Origin: an uncultured Ferrovum sp.
GTDB lineage: Bacteria > Pseudomonadota > Gammaproteobacteria > Burkholderiales > Ferrovaceae
DNA: 64,000 nucleotides
Direction: 5' to 3'
NCBI GenBank assembly: GCA_903909215.1
Contig: CAIVUX010000032.1
Span: 1 to 64,000, forward strand
A program made the translations under genes and the position numbers. Shown here one piece after another: positions 46,101 through 57,699 of the stretch. Numbering within the stretch: the first letter of the stretch is position 1; each line of letters opens with the position of its first letter. The notes beneath the pieces were generated by a model. It was not told where the DNA came from, made no database searches, and saw nothing but the letters and a program-made list of their open reading frames with translations.

Positions 46101-46644
46101 GCTCGGTTTCGCGGCGTCGCTCTTTATAACGAGAAATGCCCGCCGCCTCTTCTAAAAAAACACGGATTTCTTCTGGTTTTGATTCCACGATGCGCGAAAT
46201 CATGCCTTGCTCGATAATGGCGTAGGCACGTGGGCCTAAGCCGGTACCCATAAACATGTCTTGTACGTCACGCCGGCGCACGTGGGTATTATTAATGTAG
46301 TAGCTGGAAACGCCATCGCGGGCCAAAACCCTTCGTACCGCCAGTTCGGCGTAGGCCGCCCACTGACCTGGGGCGCGACCTTCACTGTTATCAAACACCA
46401 GCTCGACGCTGGCGCGACCCAAGGCCTTGCGCTCTGCGGTACCCCCAAAGATGACGTCTTGCAAGGTTTCGCCACGCAAATGCTTGGCCTGTGACTCGCC
46501 CAATACCCAACGTACGGCGTCGATCACATTGGATTTACCGCAACCGTTGGGGCCCACGACCCCCACCAATTGACCGGGTACGGGTATTTGAGTGGGTTCC
46601 GCGAAAGACTTGAAGCCTGCTAGTTTGATATGTTTAAGATGCAA
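43108..46644 (-). CDS. smc: Chromosome partition protein Smc
   Basis: A full-length 1178-aa SMC ATPase. The N-terminal head has Walker A GPNGCGKSN (32-40). Two long coiled coils (about 165-490 and 660-1010) flank a hinge (about 510-650, LVNQHGLAKLPVFWQGIEV). The C-terminal head has the signature LSGGEKALTALSL and Walker B FCLLDEVDAPLDDAN. Its partners ScpA and ScpB are encoded at 53-54.6 kb, so the genome uses the Smc-ScpAB condensin rather than only MukBEF. Confidence 0.98.
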   Translation of the reverse strand: MHLKHIKLAGFKSFAEPTQIPVPGQLVGVVGPNGCGKSNVIDAVRWVLGESQAKHLRGETLQDVIFGGTAERKALGRASVELVFDNSEGRAPGQWAAYAELAVRRVLARDGVSSYYINNTHVRRRDVQDMFMGTGLGPRAYAIIEQGMISRIVESKPEEIRVFLEEAAGISRYKERRRETELRLNDTRGHLSRTSDIRLELGNQIEKLEGQAVVAQQYREFQAQLLEAQNLLLLSRKRDAEAARARAQRELEKIQIELEAEIARMREVESSIELQRQQHYVLSDALNLAQGVVYQANSEVTRIENQLQTLRAERRRLEGETAALRQEIAADEAGLQADQGALIQHKSEQARAQELVRVGTLRVAQEQEALPRTEGMAAERRQALDELRQTQGQLESILGVARAGQANAERLLVQLSERGARLKDEQSRMVAPDSQQLALQDADLSERQVRGTALNAAQQALAARVKQFEVETSAARSHAEAMRHEAARIEAELNALVALQSKLSVNERARELVNQHGLAKLPVFWQGIEVRAGWELAVEAALGQRLNAFRIEGFEAVSKWTKDEMPAGVALFSAQSAAPHSKAVLPTLPGNPVALSDLVTIRTTACEGALSAWMSNVWCVDNLANAISSMNRLPEGVTLVTPEGHRVTHEAVLFFTPQGESHGALTRAREIEEHRVALAELGRNVAHAEDLHHQAELALTQCREDLNHAQREGREAEAARHAVEVDRTRLAGELNRYQQRSEQITAELSELAQQLGAEQAVLQAAKDSQTQTGAQLTERAKQLEVAQTAWGEADRTRDAARTSLQSSERSLQEAIYLEKTASAAITHVKTQQQAAEQRLEQRRPRLVKLIADLEQCTEDNLAALLQNALGARAQAESALTDARVTLDNAGAALREQEEKRLQIEQGLEPLRNRMGDVRLKEQEARLNVERATETLLENHADEVALTLLMEKGTRTSTLQAEINQLTQDIEALGAVNLAALAELEASRERKNWLDAQTADLEAAVATLEEAMHKIDRETREQLKETFERVNASFSTLFPTLFGGGHARIELTGDEILDAGVQIIAQPPGKKTTSIHLLSGGEKALTALSLVFALFQLNPAPFCLLDEVDAPLDDANTERFVRLVKKMSEQTQFLFITHNKIAMEMAQQLVGITMAESGVSRMVAVDIEEAIRLTEIVAA

Positions 46645-46712
46645 TTGAGCGCCAGATGATTAAAAGAAGTTTAGAATAGCTCGATTTTACCCGATATTAG
46701 GACAAGTCCCCA

Positions 46713-47135
46713 ATGGCTCTGCAACCAAACCGCAATCTAGAGACCTTCCCCAACCCCTATCCTGGGCGTGACTACTTGATTCATATGGAAATGCCCGAGT
46801 TCACCTGCCTCTGTCCTAAAACCGGCCAGCCCGATTTTGCTTGGCTAACTTTGGACTACGTGGCCGATCAGCAGAATGTAGAGCTTAAAAGCCTCAAGCT
46901 CTACCTCTGGTCTTACCGCGACGAAGGGGCTTTTCATGAAGCTATCACCAACCATATTCTAGAGGATTTGGTTAGTGCGTTAAATCCTCGTTTTATGCGG
47001 CTACAGGCGCGCTGGAATGTACGTGGCGGCATATACACCCAAGTAGTGGTGGAGCATCGCTCGCCCAACTGGACCAACAGCGCCCTCACCTTGCCCCCTC
47101 TGGGGTTTAACCGCGAATCCCCCAGCGGAAGCTAA
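46713..47135 (+). CDS. queF: NADPH-dependent 7-cyano-7-deazaguanine (preQ0) reductase
   Basis: A 140-aa short-form QueF of queuosine synthesis. The catalytic Cys is in [15 protein letters not shown] (about 31-45), and the family motif [20 protein letters not shown] is near 60-79. It is the single-domain (B. subtilis-like) type, not the long E. coli type. Divergent from smc; 3 nt before dapC. Confidence 0.95.
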   Translation: MALQPNRNLETFPNPYPGRDYLIHMEMPEFTCLCPKTGQPDFAWLTLDYVADQQNVELKSLKLYLWSYRDEGAFHEAITNHILEDLVSALNPRFMRLQARWNVRGGIYTQVVVEHRSPNWTNSALTLPPLGFNRESPSGS

Positions 47136-47138
47136 CTC

Positions 47139-48344
47139 ATGAATCCGCGCTTAGAACGTCTTCAGCCCTATCCTTTTGAACGCCTGCGCGCGCTGATGCA
47201 GGGCATTACACCAAACCCCGCCTTACCGCTCATTTCCTTATCTGTGGGTGAACCGCGTCACCCCACTCCCGCTTTTATTCAAAAGGCCCTAAACCAAAAC
47301 CTAGCGGGGCTCTCTCATTACCCCGCCACATTGGGTAGCACGGAACTGCGCCAGGCAATCGCTGATTGGATTAAACGGCGTTATGGCTTAGAGGCAGTTG
47401 ATGCCGCCTGCGAAGTGCTGCCCACCTTGGGCAGTCGTGAGGCGCTCTTCTCGCTCACTCAAGTACTCATCAACCCAGACATGCCACAAGCCATTGCGGT
47501 GTGCCCCAATCCGTTTTACCAAATATACGAAGGAGCCGCCCTGCTGGCTGGAGCGCAGCCCCACTTTGTTAACGCTGATCCCGCACAAGGTTTCCGTGTG
47601 GATTACGCAAGCGTGCCAGAAGACATTTGGAAGCGCACTCAGGTGGTGTTTACGTGCTCGCCCGGTAACCCCACGGGCGGCGTCATGACCTTGGACGAAT
47701 GGAAAGTTCTATTTGAATTGGCCGATCGCTTTAACTTTTCGATTATCAGCGATGAATGTTATTCGGAAATTTACCATGACGAAGCCCATCCACCTCTGGG
47801 CTCGTTACAAGCGGCACAGCTCTTGGGGCGCAAAGGCTATTCTCGCTTGGTGTCCATGGGCAGCCTGTCGAAGCGCTCTAACGTGCCCGGTATGCGCTCG
47901 GCCTTCGCGGCGGGGGATCGCAACCTCATTCAAGGCTTTGCCCTTTATCGCACCTATCACGGTAGCGCCATGAATCCAGCCATACAGGCGGCCAGTATCG
48001 CGGCCTGGTCTGATGAAACGCATGTTGTAGAAAACCGACGTCTGTACCGTGAAAAAATGTCCGCCTTTTATGAGATTGTTCATCCGGTGATGCCGTTGGA
48101 AAAACCCGAGGCCGGTTTTTATTATTGGGCCAAAACACCCATGGCGGATACGGAGTTTTCTCGCCTGCTGCTCTCAAGCGCGGCAGTGGCGGTATTACCC
48201 GGCAGCCTATTGGCGCGCACAGCCCATCGCCTCAACCCGGGACAGGATAGAATTCGTATAGCCTTGGTGGGCAGCCTTGAAGAAACCCTTGAAGCGGCCA
48301 AACGATTGGTTAACCTCATTACCTCACTGCAGGAAAAAGCCTAA
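47139..48344 (+). CDS. dapC: Succinyldiaminopimelate aminotransferase
   Basis: A 401-aa fold-type I PLP aminotransferase of lysine/DAP synthesis. The PLP motif [15 protein letters not shown] holds the Schiff-base Lys (about 246); [11 protein letters not shown] near 171 and [12 protein letters not shown] near 203 are also typical. The assignment as DapC rests on these plus its place directly before dapD and dapE. The stop overlaps the dapD ATG by one base (TAATG). Confidence 0.93.
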   Translation: MNPRLERLQPYPFERLRALMQGITPNPALPLISLSVGEPRHPTPAFIQKALNQNLAGLSHYPATLGSTELRQAIADWIKRRYGLEAVDAACEVLPTLGSREALFSLTQVLINPDMPQAIAVCPNPFYQIYEGAALLAGAQPHFVNADPAQGFRVDYASVPEDIWKRTQVVFTCSPGNPTGGVMTLDEWKVLFELADRFNFSIISDECYSEIYHDEAHPPLGSLQAAQLLGRKGYSRLVSMGSLSKRSNVPGMRSAFAAGDRNLIQGFALYRTYHGSAMNPAIQAASIAAWSDETHVVENRRLYREKMSAFYEIVHPVMPLEKPEAGFYYWAKTPMADTEFSRLLLSSAAVAVLPGSLLARTAHRLNPGQDRIRIALVGSLEETLEAAKRLVNLITSLQEKA

Positions 48345-49165
48345 TGAACGCCTTACAAGCTTTAATCGACAGCGCCTTTGAAGAGCGCGCCACACTCTCC
48401 CCCGCCAACGCCCCCGCCACCTTGCGTGCAGCCGTGAATGAGGTCTTGGATGGCCTTGATGCCGGACAGCTGCGCGTGGCTGAAAAAATAAACGGCGAAT
48501 GGATCACGCACCAATGGATTAAAAAAGCGGTATTGCTGTCCTTCAGACTTACGGACAACCGCCTAATGGAGGGCGGATTTACTCATTATTGGGACAAAGT
48601 AGAGAGTAAGTTTGCAGGCTACAGCGCAGAAGATTTTAATGCCGGTGGGTTTCGCGTGGTACCACCGGCCACCGCACGACGCGGCAGTTTTATTGCGCGC
48701 AATGTGGTGCTGATGCCCTCCTATGTAAACATTGGCGCCTACGTGGATGAAGCCACCATGGTGGACACCTGGGCCACTGTGGGCTCTTGTGCACAAATTG
48801 GTCGTAATGTGCATCTCTCGGGCGGCGTGGGTATTGGCGGTGTGTTAGAACCCGTGCAAGCCAACCCCACCATTATTGAAGATAATTGCTTTATAGGTGC
48901 GCGCTCTGAAGTGGTGGAAGGCGTTATTGTAGGGGAAGGCTCCGTCATTTCCATGGGCGTGTATATAGGTCAGAGCACTAAAATTTACGACCGCGAAACC
49001 GGCAGCGTCACCTACGGCTACATCCCCCCGGGCTCTGTGGTGGTGTCAGGAAACTTGCCAGCGGCCAATGGCCAATACAGTTTGTATTGCGCCGTGATTG
49101 TTAAAAAAGTGGATGCCAAAACGCGCGCCAAAACCAGCATTAACGAGTTGTTGCGCGGCGACTAA
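48344..49165 (+). CDS. dapD: Tetrahydrodipicolinate N-succinyltransferase
   Basis: A 273-aa left-handed beta-helix succinyltransferase of the succinylase branch of lysine synthesis. The N-terminal helical domain (about 1-100) is followed by hexapeptide repeats with [20 protein letters not shown] near 101 and [20 protein letters not shown] near 147. Only 3 nt separate it from the NRDE-family gene. Confidence 0.97.
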   Translation: MNALQALIDSAFEERATLSPANAPATLRAAVNEVLDGLDAGQLRVAEKINGEWITHQWIKKAVLLSFRLTDNRLMEGGFTHYWDKVESKFAGYSAEDFNAGGFRVVPPATARRGSFIARNVVLMPSYVNIGAYVDEATMVDTWATVGSCAQIGRNVHLSGGVGIGGVLEPVQANPTIIEDNCFIGARSEVVEGVIVGEGSVISMGVYIGQSTKIYDRETGSVTYGYIPPGSVVVSGNLPAANGQYSLYCAVIVKKVDAKTRAKTSINELLRGD

Positions 49166-49168
49166 CCT

Positions 49169-49975
49169 GTGTGCCTAATTCTTATGGCTTTGGGGTCTGA
49201 CCCCGAATTTTCATTGGTGGTGGTGGCCAATCGCGATGAATTTCACGCACGCCCCACAGCGCCTGTGGCTTTTTGGAAGGATGCTCCCGATATTTTGGCT
49301 GGGCGCGACTTGCAAGCCGAGGGCACTTGGTTGGGGGTGACGCGCCAAGGTCGCTTTTCTGCCGTCACCAACTACCGCGACCCTTCTCAGTTTGAACAAA
49401 AACGCCGCACACGAGGAGATCTGACGCGAAACTTTTTATTGGGCATCCATAGCGTCTTGGAAGATTTGCAGCAGCCCAAACAAGAAGCCGCGCAATACAA
49501 CGACTTCAATTTATTGGCCGGTGATGGCACTCATTTTTATTGTTTAGAAAGCCGCACCGATACCCTTATTCCATTAGCGCCCGGTATTTACGGCGTCAGC
49601 AATCATCTGCTGGATACGCCGTGGCCCAAGGTGGTGGCTGGTAAAACACAACTGGCCGCATGGTTAGCCGCACGCGCCGCTCAGGGTGCGCCACAGGGTC
49701 GCGCTGAAAATAACCCCGCTACTCTCATGCACTTATCATCATCCTTAATGAACATTTTGGCCAACCCCACACCTTACCCCGATGAGTTGTTGCCCGATAC
49801 CGGTATAAACCCAGAACGCGAGCGGCTCATTTCAGCCGCCTTTATTCGGGATGACGTTTACGGAACACGCAGCACCACGGTGCTGTTACAACGCAAGGAC
49901 GCCAGCGGCTGGTTTCATGAGCGCCGTTTTAATTCTGACGGCAGCATGGCCGGTGAATCCGGCATAATGTTGTGA
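49169..49975 (+). CDS. NRDE/TANGO2-family protein
   Basis: A 268-aa member of PF05742, named after the motif ANRDEFHARPTAPVAFW (about 20-36). Typical further signatures are LAGRDLQAEGTWLGVTR and YGVSNHLLDTPWPKV. Eukaryotic TANGO2 has been linked to heme and lipid handling; the bacterial role is unsettled. It starts with GTG at 49169, which keeps the family's MCLI opening. The palindromic repeat is read as G-S-D-P at residues 9-12, at the position where homologues I remember have a short x-x-H-P, with no length change. It is embedded between dapD and dapE, but no lysine-pathway role is known. Confidence 0.88.
   Translation: MCLILMALGSDPEFSLVVVANRDEFHARPTAPVAFWKDAPDILAGRDLQAEGTWLGVTRQGRFSAVTNYRDPSQFEQKRRTRGDLTRNFLLGIHSVLEDLQQPKQEAAQYNDFNLLAGDGTHFYCLESRTDTLIPLAPGIYGVSNHLLDTPWPKVVAGKTQLAAWLAARAAQGAPQGRAENNPATLMHLSSSLMNILANPTPYPDELLPDTGINPERERLISAAFIRDDVYGTRSTTVLLQRKDASGWFHERRFNSDGSMAGESGIML
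49192..49204. repeat. Single GGGGTC(A/T)GACCCC palindrome in the 5' end of the NRDE-family gene
   Basis: GGGGTCTGACCCC, 23 bp into the gene, read in frame as G-S-D-P just before the conserved ANRDEF block. Confidence 0.95.
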
Positions 49976-49980
49976 AGTAA

Positions 49981-52109
<2,129 letters not shown>

Positions 52110-53177
52110 GGGGTGGCGCGAGTTGAAGGCGCACGCGATGCGGGCGCGCTGGTTTTGCTCTGCACGCGTCCCGCGGTTCTCACTCTTGTAGGCGCTTCTG
52201 CCGTGCCCCGCGTTTTGCGCGTTGGAGCCGCAGTCCTTCCTTGGGTTTTGGTAGCGGTTGGTGCGTCACGTGCAGATCCACGTGCTGTACTGCGCGCATC
52301 ACCGCGACTGCCTCGGGCATCAGCGCGCGCTGCATTGCGCGCCTCTGCGCGAGCAGCACCCTCGCGCGTAGTGGGCGCCTTACGCACGGTGGAGGATTTG
52401 CGCACAGACCCTGGGGTGTTGGCACGACCGTCTCGTGTGGGACGGCGCTGCGGAGTATGCATGGGCTCCATTTCAGCCCATTTCAAAACTTGATTCACAG
52501 CCGTGGGTTCTAACTCAAGAAACTGACCGCGCTTTAAGCGTGGTGGCAAATCGATCATGCCAAAACGCACGCGCATTAAACGCCCCACCATTAAATGCAA
52601 GGCTTCAAACATACGGCGCACTTCGCGGTTGCGCCCCTCTTTCAACACCACCTGATACCAATGGTTAGTGCCCTCTCCGCCATTGTCGCGAATGCGCTCA
52701 AAATGCGCCGGCCCATCATCCAACATAATTTCTTGGCAGGATTCTTTTAATTGCTGTTCGGTTAATTCGCCCACCACGCGCACGGCATACTCACGCTCCA
52801 CTTCAAAACTGGGATGGGTTAGACGATTGGCCAAATCACCGCTGGTGGTAAAAATGAGAAGGCCGCTGCTGTTGAAATCGAGCCGGCCAATGCTAATCCA
52901 TTTGGCACCCTTTACACGTGGTAAGGCGTCGAATACGGAAGGACGGCCTTCGGGGTCGTCGCGACTAACAATTTCACCTTCGGGTTTATGGTACAGCATG
53001 ATGCGTGGCGCTTCTTCAGAAAAATTCAGACGCACGCGTCGTCCTTCTACGGCCACCATATCTTCTGATGATATGCGCGTCCCCACGGTAGCCACTACGC
53101 CATTCACGCGCACCTCGCCTCGCTCAATCAAGGCCTCCATATCGCGACGCGACCCCAGGCCCGATTGGGCCAGAACC

Positions 53178-53825
53178 TTATGAAGCTTCTGGTTGGTTGG
53201 AATCATGGTCGCCCTCAATCTCGTCTAACAGCAATTGGCCATCATCGGCCTCGGGCACAAAAGGTAGCGTCAATGCCGCTTGATTAAAGTCTTCCTGTAA
53301 ATCCATCAAGGGCGGTAGTTCGGCCAATGTGCGCAGATTAAGGTCATCTAAAAACTGTTTAGTGGTACCCAATAATTCTGGGCGGCCTGGCGCTTCACGA
53401 TGACCCAGCACCTCCACCCAACCGCGCGCCTCAAGGGTGCGAATAATTTGCGTAGAGACGGTGACGCCTCGAATGTCTTCAATATCGCCGCGTGTAACAG
53501 GTTGACGATAGGCAATGATGGCTAAGGTCTCTAGCACCGAACGCGAATAACGTGGGGGTTTGTCCGGATTAATGCGTGAGATTTTTTCTTGCCACTCGGG
53601 GCGCGTCTGAAAACGCCAGCCACTGGCCACCTGAACCAATGACACGCCACGCGGCTCCCACTCTTGCTGCAATTCATTTAACAGTTGCGGAACCTGCTCA
53701 CCCTCCTCAGGGTTCTCAAACAGCTTTCGCAATTGCGCAACAGACAGAGGTTCCTGACTGGACAGCAGTGCCGCCTCTAGCAATCGTTTGGGTTCGGGGT
53801 TTTGCAATTCGGACGCACTCATCAC
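53178..53825 (-). CDS. scpB: Segregation and condensation protein B
   Basis: A 215-aa kleisin-associated protein built of two winged-helix domains. Family motifs are RLLEAALLSSQEPLS near 14 and SRSVLETLAIIAYRQPVTRGDIEDIRG (about 93-119), then RPELLGTTKQFLDDL near 148. It forms the condensin complex with ScpA (4-nt overlap upstream) and Smc. Its 3' end overlaps rluB. Confidence 0.95.
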   Translation of the reverse strand: MMSASELQNPEPKRLLEAALLSSQEPLSVAQLRKLFENPEEGEQVPQLLNELQQEWEPRGVSLVQVASGWRFQTRPEWQEKISRINPDKPPRYSRSVLETLAIIAYRQPVTRGDIEDIRGVTVSTQIIRTLEARGWVEVLGHREAPGRPELLGTTKQFLDDLNLRTLAELPPLMDLQEDFNQAALTLPFVPEADDGQLLLDEIEGDHDSNQPEAS

Positions 53826-54646
53826 ACAGACTCCAGGGATTTCTCAGACAAGCTCAAATACAAGGGTGCGTAGGCTTCCGCCTGCGACACCGCCACCAAT
53901 GACTCTTTAACCAATTCCAAAATGGCAATAAAATTCACCACTGCCACGGGTACCGACACCTCTTCCTCGAATAAGTCATGAAAAGATACAAAATCTTGAT
54001 CGCGTAGTCGCTTTAAAATGCGTGTCATATGTTCGCGCACAGACAGCTGTTGTCGGGTAATGCGATGATGTTTGTTAATTCGTGCGCGCGACAATACCAA
54101 CACCCAGGCGTCTTGTAAATCACGTAGAGTGACATCGGGCAAGCGTTGCCCCACTGTATCGTCCACCCAAGATTGCGCCACATTAAAGTCACGCCCCAAA
54201 CGTGGATGTTCGTCCAACGACTGTGCGGCCATTTTAATGCGCTCATATTCCAATAGGCGGCGCATCAATGCGGCACGCGGATCTCCTTCATCATCATCAC
54301 TGGACGCAGGTGGGCGCGGCAATAACATGCGTGCTTTAATTTCAATTAGCACGGCTGCCATCACCAAATACTCAGCGGCCAATTCAAGCCGTCCAGAGCG
54401 CATGGCTTCTACATAAACCATATATTGGCGCGTCAATTCCGCCATGGGAATGTTGAGGATGTCGAGAGAGTTTTTGCGGATTAAATACAGCAATAAATCC
54501 AACGGGCCCTCAAAGCTTTCTAAAAACACCTCCAGGGCTTCTGGCGGAATGTAGAGATCTTGCGGCAAACCTACATAGGGCTGCCCCATAACCCTCGCCA
54601 CGGGAGAGGCTATAGGAACATCGAGAATGTCGGGACTGTTGCTCAT
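53822..54646 (-). CDS. scpA: Segregation and condensation protein A
   Basis: A 274-aa kleisin that bridges the Smc heads. N-terminal domain motif FEGPLDLLLYLIRKNSLDI (about 45-63) with LELAAEYLVMAAVLIEIKA (about 86-104); the C-terminal winged helix (about 220-265) contacts the other Smc head. It starts 4 nt inside the trpS 3' end and overlaps scpB, so trpS-scpA-scpB-rluB is probably one transcript. Confidence 0.95.
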   Translation of the reverse strand: MSNSPDILDVPIASPVARVMGQPYVGLPQDLYIPPEALEVFLESFEGPLDLLLYLIRKNSLDILNIPMAELTRQYMVYVEAMRSGRLELAAEYLVMAAVLIEIKARMLLPRPPASSDDDEGDPRAALMRRLLEYERIKMAAQSLDEHPRLGRDFNVAQSWVDDTVGQRLPDVTLRDLQDAWVLVLSRARINKHHRITRQQLSVREHMTRILKRLRDQDFVSFHDLFEEEVSVPVAVVNFIAILELVKESLVAVSQAEAYAPLYLSLSEKSLESV

Positions 54647-55845
54647 GTATACGACAGGCCCATGGCTTCGCGCACATCACGCAATGTGTCAGCGGCCAGC
54701 TTGCGCGCCTTCTCGCCACCGTCGGCGATAATGTTGCGCACCAAGGTAGGGTCGTCCAAATATTCTTGGGATTTTTCTTGCATGGGTTTAAGCTCGGCCA
54801 AAATAGCGTCAATCACAGGTTGCTTACATTCTAAGCAACCAATGCCCGCCGATTGGCAGCCTTGCGTTACCCACTCGCATGTTTTATCCGTGCTGTAAAT
54901 TTTATGAAAAGTGAACACCGGGCAGCGCGCGGGGTCGCCCGGATCGGTGCGGCGCACCCGCGCCGGGTCCGTGGGCATGGTGCGAATTTTCTTGGTCACG
55001 GTTTCTTCGTTATCACGCAAGGCAATGGTGTTGTTGTAGGACTTGGACATTTTTTGCCCATCCAACCCCAATAAGCGCGAGGATTCCGTAAGCAACGCCT
55101 GCGGTTCCACCAAAATCATTTTACCCGTACCTTCCAAGTAACCAAACACGCGCTCGCGGTCAGCTACTGTGAGGTTTTGGCTCTCGCCTAATAATTCGCG
55201 CGCGGCTTCAAGGGCTTCATTATCCCCTTGCTCGTTATAACGTGTGCGCAATTCTAAATAGCGCTTGGCCATTTTATTGCCCAGCTTCTTTACTGCGAGC
55301 ATAGCTTTTTCTTCAAAACCGGGCTCACGGCCGTAGAGGTGGTTAAAGCGACGCGCCACTTCGCGGGTAAACTCAATGTGCGGCACTTGGTCTTCGCCCA
55401 CCGGCACACGGTTGGCACGATAAATTAAAATATCCGCCGCTTGCAGTAACGGGTAACCCAAAAACCCATAGGTAGAAAGGTCTTTGTCCGTGAGTTTTTC
55501 TTGTTGCTCTTTGTAAGTAGGCACACGTTCCAGCCAACCCAAAGGGGTCATCATGGAGAGCAGTAAATTCAGTTCGGCGTGCTCGGGTACGCGCGATTGT
55601 ATAAAAAGCGTGGCTTGATTGGGGTCCACACCCGCCGCCAACCAGTCAATCACCATGTCCCACACATTGCTTTCAATGACCTGGGGGTCATCGTAATGCG
55701 TGGTCAGTGCGTGCCAATCCGCCACCATGAACAAGCACTCATGTTCGTGCTGAATTTTGAGCCAATTTTTTAACACCCCATGAAAATGTCCAAGGTGCAT
55801 GGCGCCGGTGGGGCGCATGCCTGAAAGCACGCGATCGGGATACAT
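54643..55845 (-). CDS. trpS: Tryptophanyl-tRNA synthetase
   Basis: A 400-aa class I synthetase. The HIGH-type motif is GAMHLGHFHG (about 13-22) and the KMSKS motif is GQKMSKSYNNTI near 200. I start at ATG 55845 (MYPDRVLSGMRPTG); the open frame extends 120 nt further but those residues do not resemble TrpS and come within 28 nt of the upstream gene. A Cys-rich stretch CECK-like (GCQSAGIGCLECKQ) is present near 310; the protein is longer than E. coli TrpS (334 aa), as in other betaproteobacteria. Confidence 0.96.
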   Translation of the reverse strand: MYPDRVLSGMRPTGAMHLGHFHGVLKNWLKIQHEHECLFMVADWHALTTHYDDPQVIESNVWDMVIDWLAAGVDPNQATLFIQSRVPEHAELNLLLSMMTPLGWLERVPTYKEQQEKLTDKDLSTYGFLGYPLLQAADILIYRANRVPVGEDQVPHIEFTREVARRFNHLYGREPGFEEKAMLAVKKLGNKMAKRYLELRTRYNEQGDNEALEAARELLGESQNLTVADRERVFGYLEGTGKMILVEPQALLTESSRLLGLDGQKMSKSYNNTIALRDNEETVTKKIRTMPTDPARVRRTDPGDPARCPVFTFHKIYSTDKTCEWVTQGCQSAGIGCLECKQPVIDAILAELKPMQEKSQEYLDDPTLVRNIIADGGEKARKLAADTLRDVREAMGLSYT

Positions 55846-55873
55846 AACGGTTAAATTCTCCTGCCAAACGAAA

Positions 55874-56722
55874 TCATTGAATCTGGGTCTCGCCCCAAGC
55901 CGTCCAAACGGGCATGCACTGTAAGGGCAATGGTGGAATTTTGCCAGGTTCAAAATAGCTCTCACCAGGGCCGTGGTAGTCGGAACCGCGGGAGGCGTAC
56001 AGCTGCCGCTTAGCCGCGTGAGCTGCGAAACGCTCCACTTGTTCGCGCGTGTGACTACCTGTCACCACTTCAAGACCTTGGCCGCCGGCTGCTACAAATT
56101 CATCAATTAGATTATCCATAGAGGCGCGGCCCACTTCATAGCGGCCCGGATGTGCCAAAACCGGCACGCCCCCCGCGGCTCGAATCCACGCCACGGCATC
56201 GCCCAAATCGGCCCAGCGGTGCTTTACATAACCCATTTTGCCTTTTACCAAAAATCGTTTAAATACGGCAGGCACATCACGCGCCACACCCTGCTCCACC
56301 AAATAACGGGCAAAATGCGGGCGCGCCACAATATTAGGGTTGCCCGCATAACGCAGTGCGCCCGCTAGCGCCCCCTCAATACCGCCCTTGGCCAATTCAT
56401 CTGAAATGCGTTGCGCGCGCTCCAATCGACCTTGACGAACACTTTGCAACCCATTTACCAAATCGGCCTGAAGGGAGTCGATATTAAGCCCCAAAATATG
56501 CAGGGTATGATTGCCCCAAGTGACCGAAATTTCTACGCCATTAATGAGGCGGATACCCACCGCTGCAGCAGCCGTACGGGCCTCTGCCAGACCCTCAACA
56601 TCGTCGTGATCGGTTAATGCGAGCGTGGTGACCCCGTTTTTAGCCGCCAAGGCGACCAGTTCAGTGGGGGTTAATAGCCCGTCTGAAATTCGAGAATGGT
56701 TATGTAAGTCTATGTTTTGCAT
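55874..56722 (-). CDS. PHP-domain phosphoesterase, RNase AM / 3',5'-nucleoside bisphosphate phosphatase-like
   Basis: A 282-aa PHP-fold metallohydrolase. Metal-binding motifs are DLHNHSRISDG (5-15), LALTDHDDVEGL (35-46), NGVEISVTW near 61, PHFARYLVE near 135, LAHPGRY near 190, and SRGSDYHGPGE near 249. This set matches the YciV/TrpH group, whose members hydrolyse 3',5'-bisphosphate nucleotides and trim rRNA 5' ends (RNase AM). Located between trpS and the divergent yciB. Confidence 0.85.
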   Translation of the reverse strand: MQNIDLHNHSRISDGLLTPTELVALAAKNGVTTLALTDHDDVEGLAEARTAAAAVGIRLINGVEISVTWGNHTLHILGLNIDSLQADLVNGLQSVRQGRLERAQRISDELAKGGIEGALAGALRYAGNPNIVARPHFARYLVEQGVARDVPAVFKRFLVKGKMGYVKHRWADLGDAVAWIRAAGGVPVLAHPGRYEVGRASMDNLIDEFVAAGGQGLEVVTGSHTREQVERFAAHAAKRQLYASRGSDYHGPGESYFEPGKIPPLPLQCMPVWTAWGETQIQ

Positions 56723-56749
56723 TGAATAAATTGAATTTTTGCCAATGCT

Positions 56750-56755
56750 ATTATA
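56750..56755 (-). promoter_or_regulatory. -10 element for the PHP phosphoesterase gene
   Basis: TATAAT on the minus strand, 28 nt above the ATG at 56722, in the 115-bp gap shared with yciB. No clear -35 is visible. Confidence 0.4.
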
Positions 56756-56837
56756 ACTGATTTGGGGCCCACCTGAAACACTCTGTCACGCAGGCGTCAT
56801 GGACAAATCCCTATTAATTCAAGGACAATAGCAGGCT

Positions 56838-57401
56838 ATGAGATTTCTGTTCGACCTTTTTCCGGTCATTTTGTTTTTTGTGGCCTACCAATGGGCCGGT
56901 ATTTACTGGGCTACCGCCACGGCTATGGTGGCCAGCGTGGTGCAAATTGGCGGGTTGCTCGTCACCAAACGTCGTGTAGAACCAGCCGCTTGGATTAGCT
57001 TGGGCGTGATCACGGTGTTTGGGGGGTTAACCCTATGGGCCAAAGAGCATGGTATTTTGGGCATTGAACCCACGGTATTTATCCGCTGGAAGCCCACAGT
57101 TTTATATTGGATTTTTGCCGGCATTTTGTTCTTGGCGCCCGCATTGTTTGATCGCAACCCCATGCGTGCCCTAATGGGCAAAGAATTGCATCTGCCCGAT
57201 ACCCTATGGGGGCAACTGAATTTGGCTTGGGCTTTGTTTTTTAGCGCATTAGGTGTACTAAATTTATATGTGGCCTTTAATTACCCAGAGTCTGTGTGGG
57301 TGCAATTCAAATTATTTGGCCTATTGGGTTTGATGGTGATATTTGTAGTGGCTCAAGGCTTGGTGTTAGCCAAACATTTGGAGAAGAAAGAGGATGAGTG
57401 A
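56838..57401 (+). CDS. yciB: Inner membrane septation protein YciB (IspZ)
   Basis: A 187-aa membrane protein with about five helices. The family opening MRFLFDLFPVILFFVAYQWA is intact, with LFDRNPMRALMGKELHLPD near 112 and the acidic end EKKEDE. YciB proteins affect cell envelope and septation in Enterobacteria and Shigella. It overlaps the bolA-like gene by 8 nt; yciB-bolA-parvulin order is a known betaproteobacterial arrangement. Confidence 0.93.
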   Translation: MRFLFDLFPVILFFVAYQWAGIYWATATAMVASVVQIGGLLVTKRRVEPAAWISLGVITVFGGLTLWAKEHGILGIEPTVFIRWKPTVLYWIFAGILFLAPALFDRNPMRALMGKELHLPDTLWGQLNLAWALFFSALGVLNLYVAFNYPESVWVQFKLFGLLGLMVIFVVAQGLVLAKHLEKKEDE

Positions 57402-57654
57402 TGCGCTAATGAACGAAATGCGCACTAGGTTGTCCGTACTGAACCCGGTATCGGTACACATTACGGATGACAGCCATCATCACGCAGGCCATGTGGGGGC
57501 GGCTGGTGGTGGTGGGCATTACCAGATTAAAATTGTCTCAGAAGCGTTTCGCAATCAGCCTAGCCTAGCCCGTCATCGCATGGTGTACGACGCATTGGCT
57601 CCACTCATGCAGCAACGCATTCACGCCTTGGTGATTAACGCCAGTGCGCCGTAA
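57394..57654 (+). CDS. bolA: BolA-family protein
   Basis: An 86-aa BolA-like protein. It has the conserved His-rich stretch DDSHHHAGHVG (25-35) and the FRNQPSLARHRMVYDALAPLM helix (about 51-71) followed by IHALVINASAP. BolA proteins pair with monothiol glutaredoxins to carry Fe-S clusters or act in stress regulation. A glycine run (GAAGGGGHYQIKIV) is slightly expanded. Confidence 0.9.
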   Translation: MSDALMNEMRTRLSVLNPVSVHITDDSHHHAGHVGAAGGGGHYQIKIVSEAFRNQPSLARHRMVYDALAPLMQQRIHALVINASAP

Positions 57655-57699
57655 CTTAATTTTGTAGTACCGATTGATTTTTTAACGAGAGGAAGCAAC

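Noticed and set aside
55846-55965. Longer N-terminus of trpS
   Set aside because: Forty extra residues are not TrpS-like and include the intergenic region before the conserved MYPDRVLSG start.
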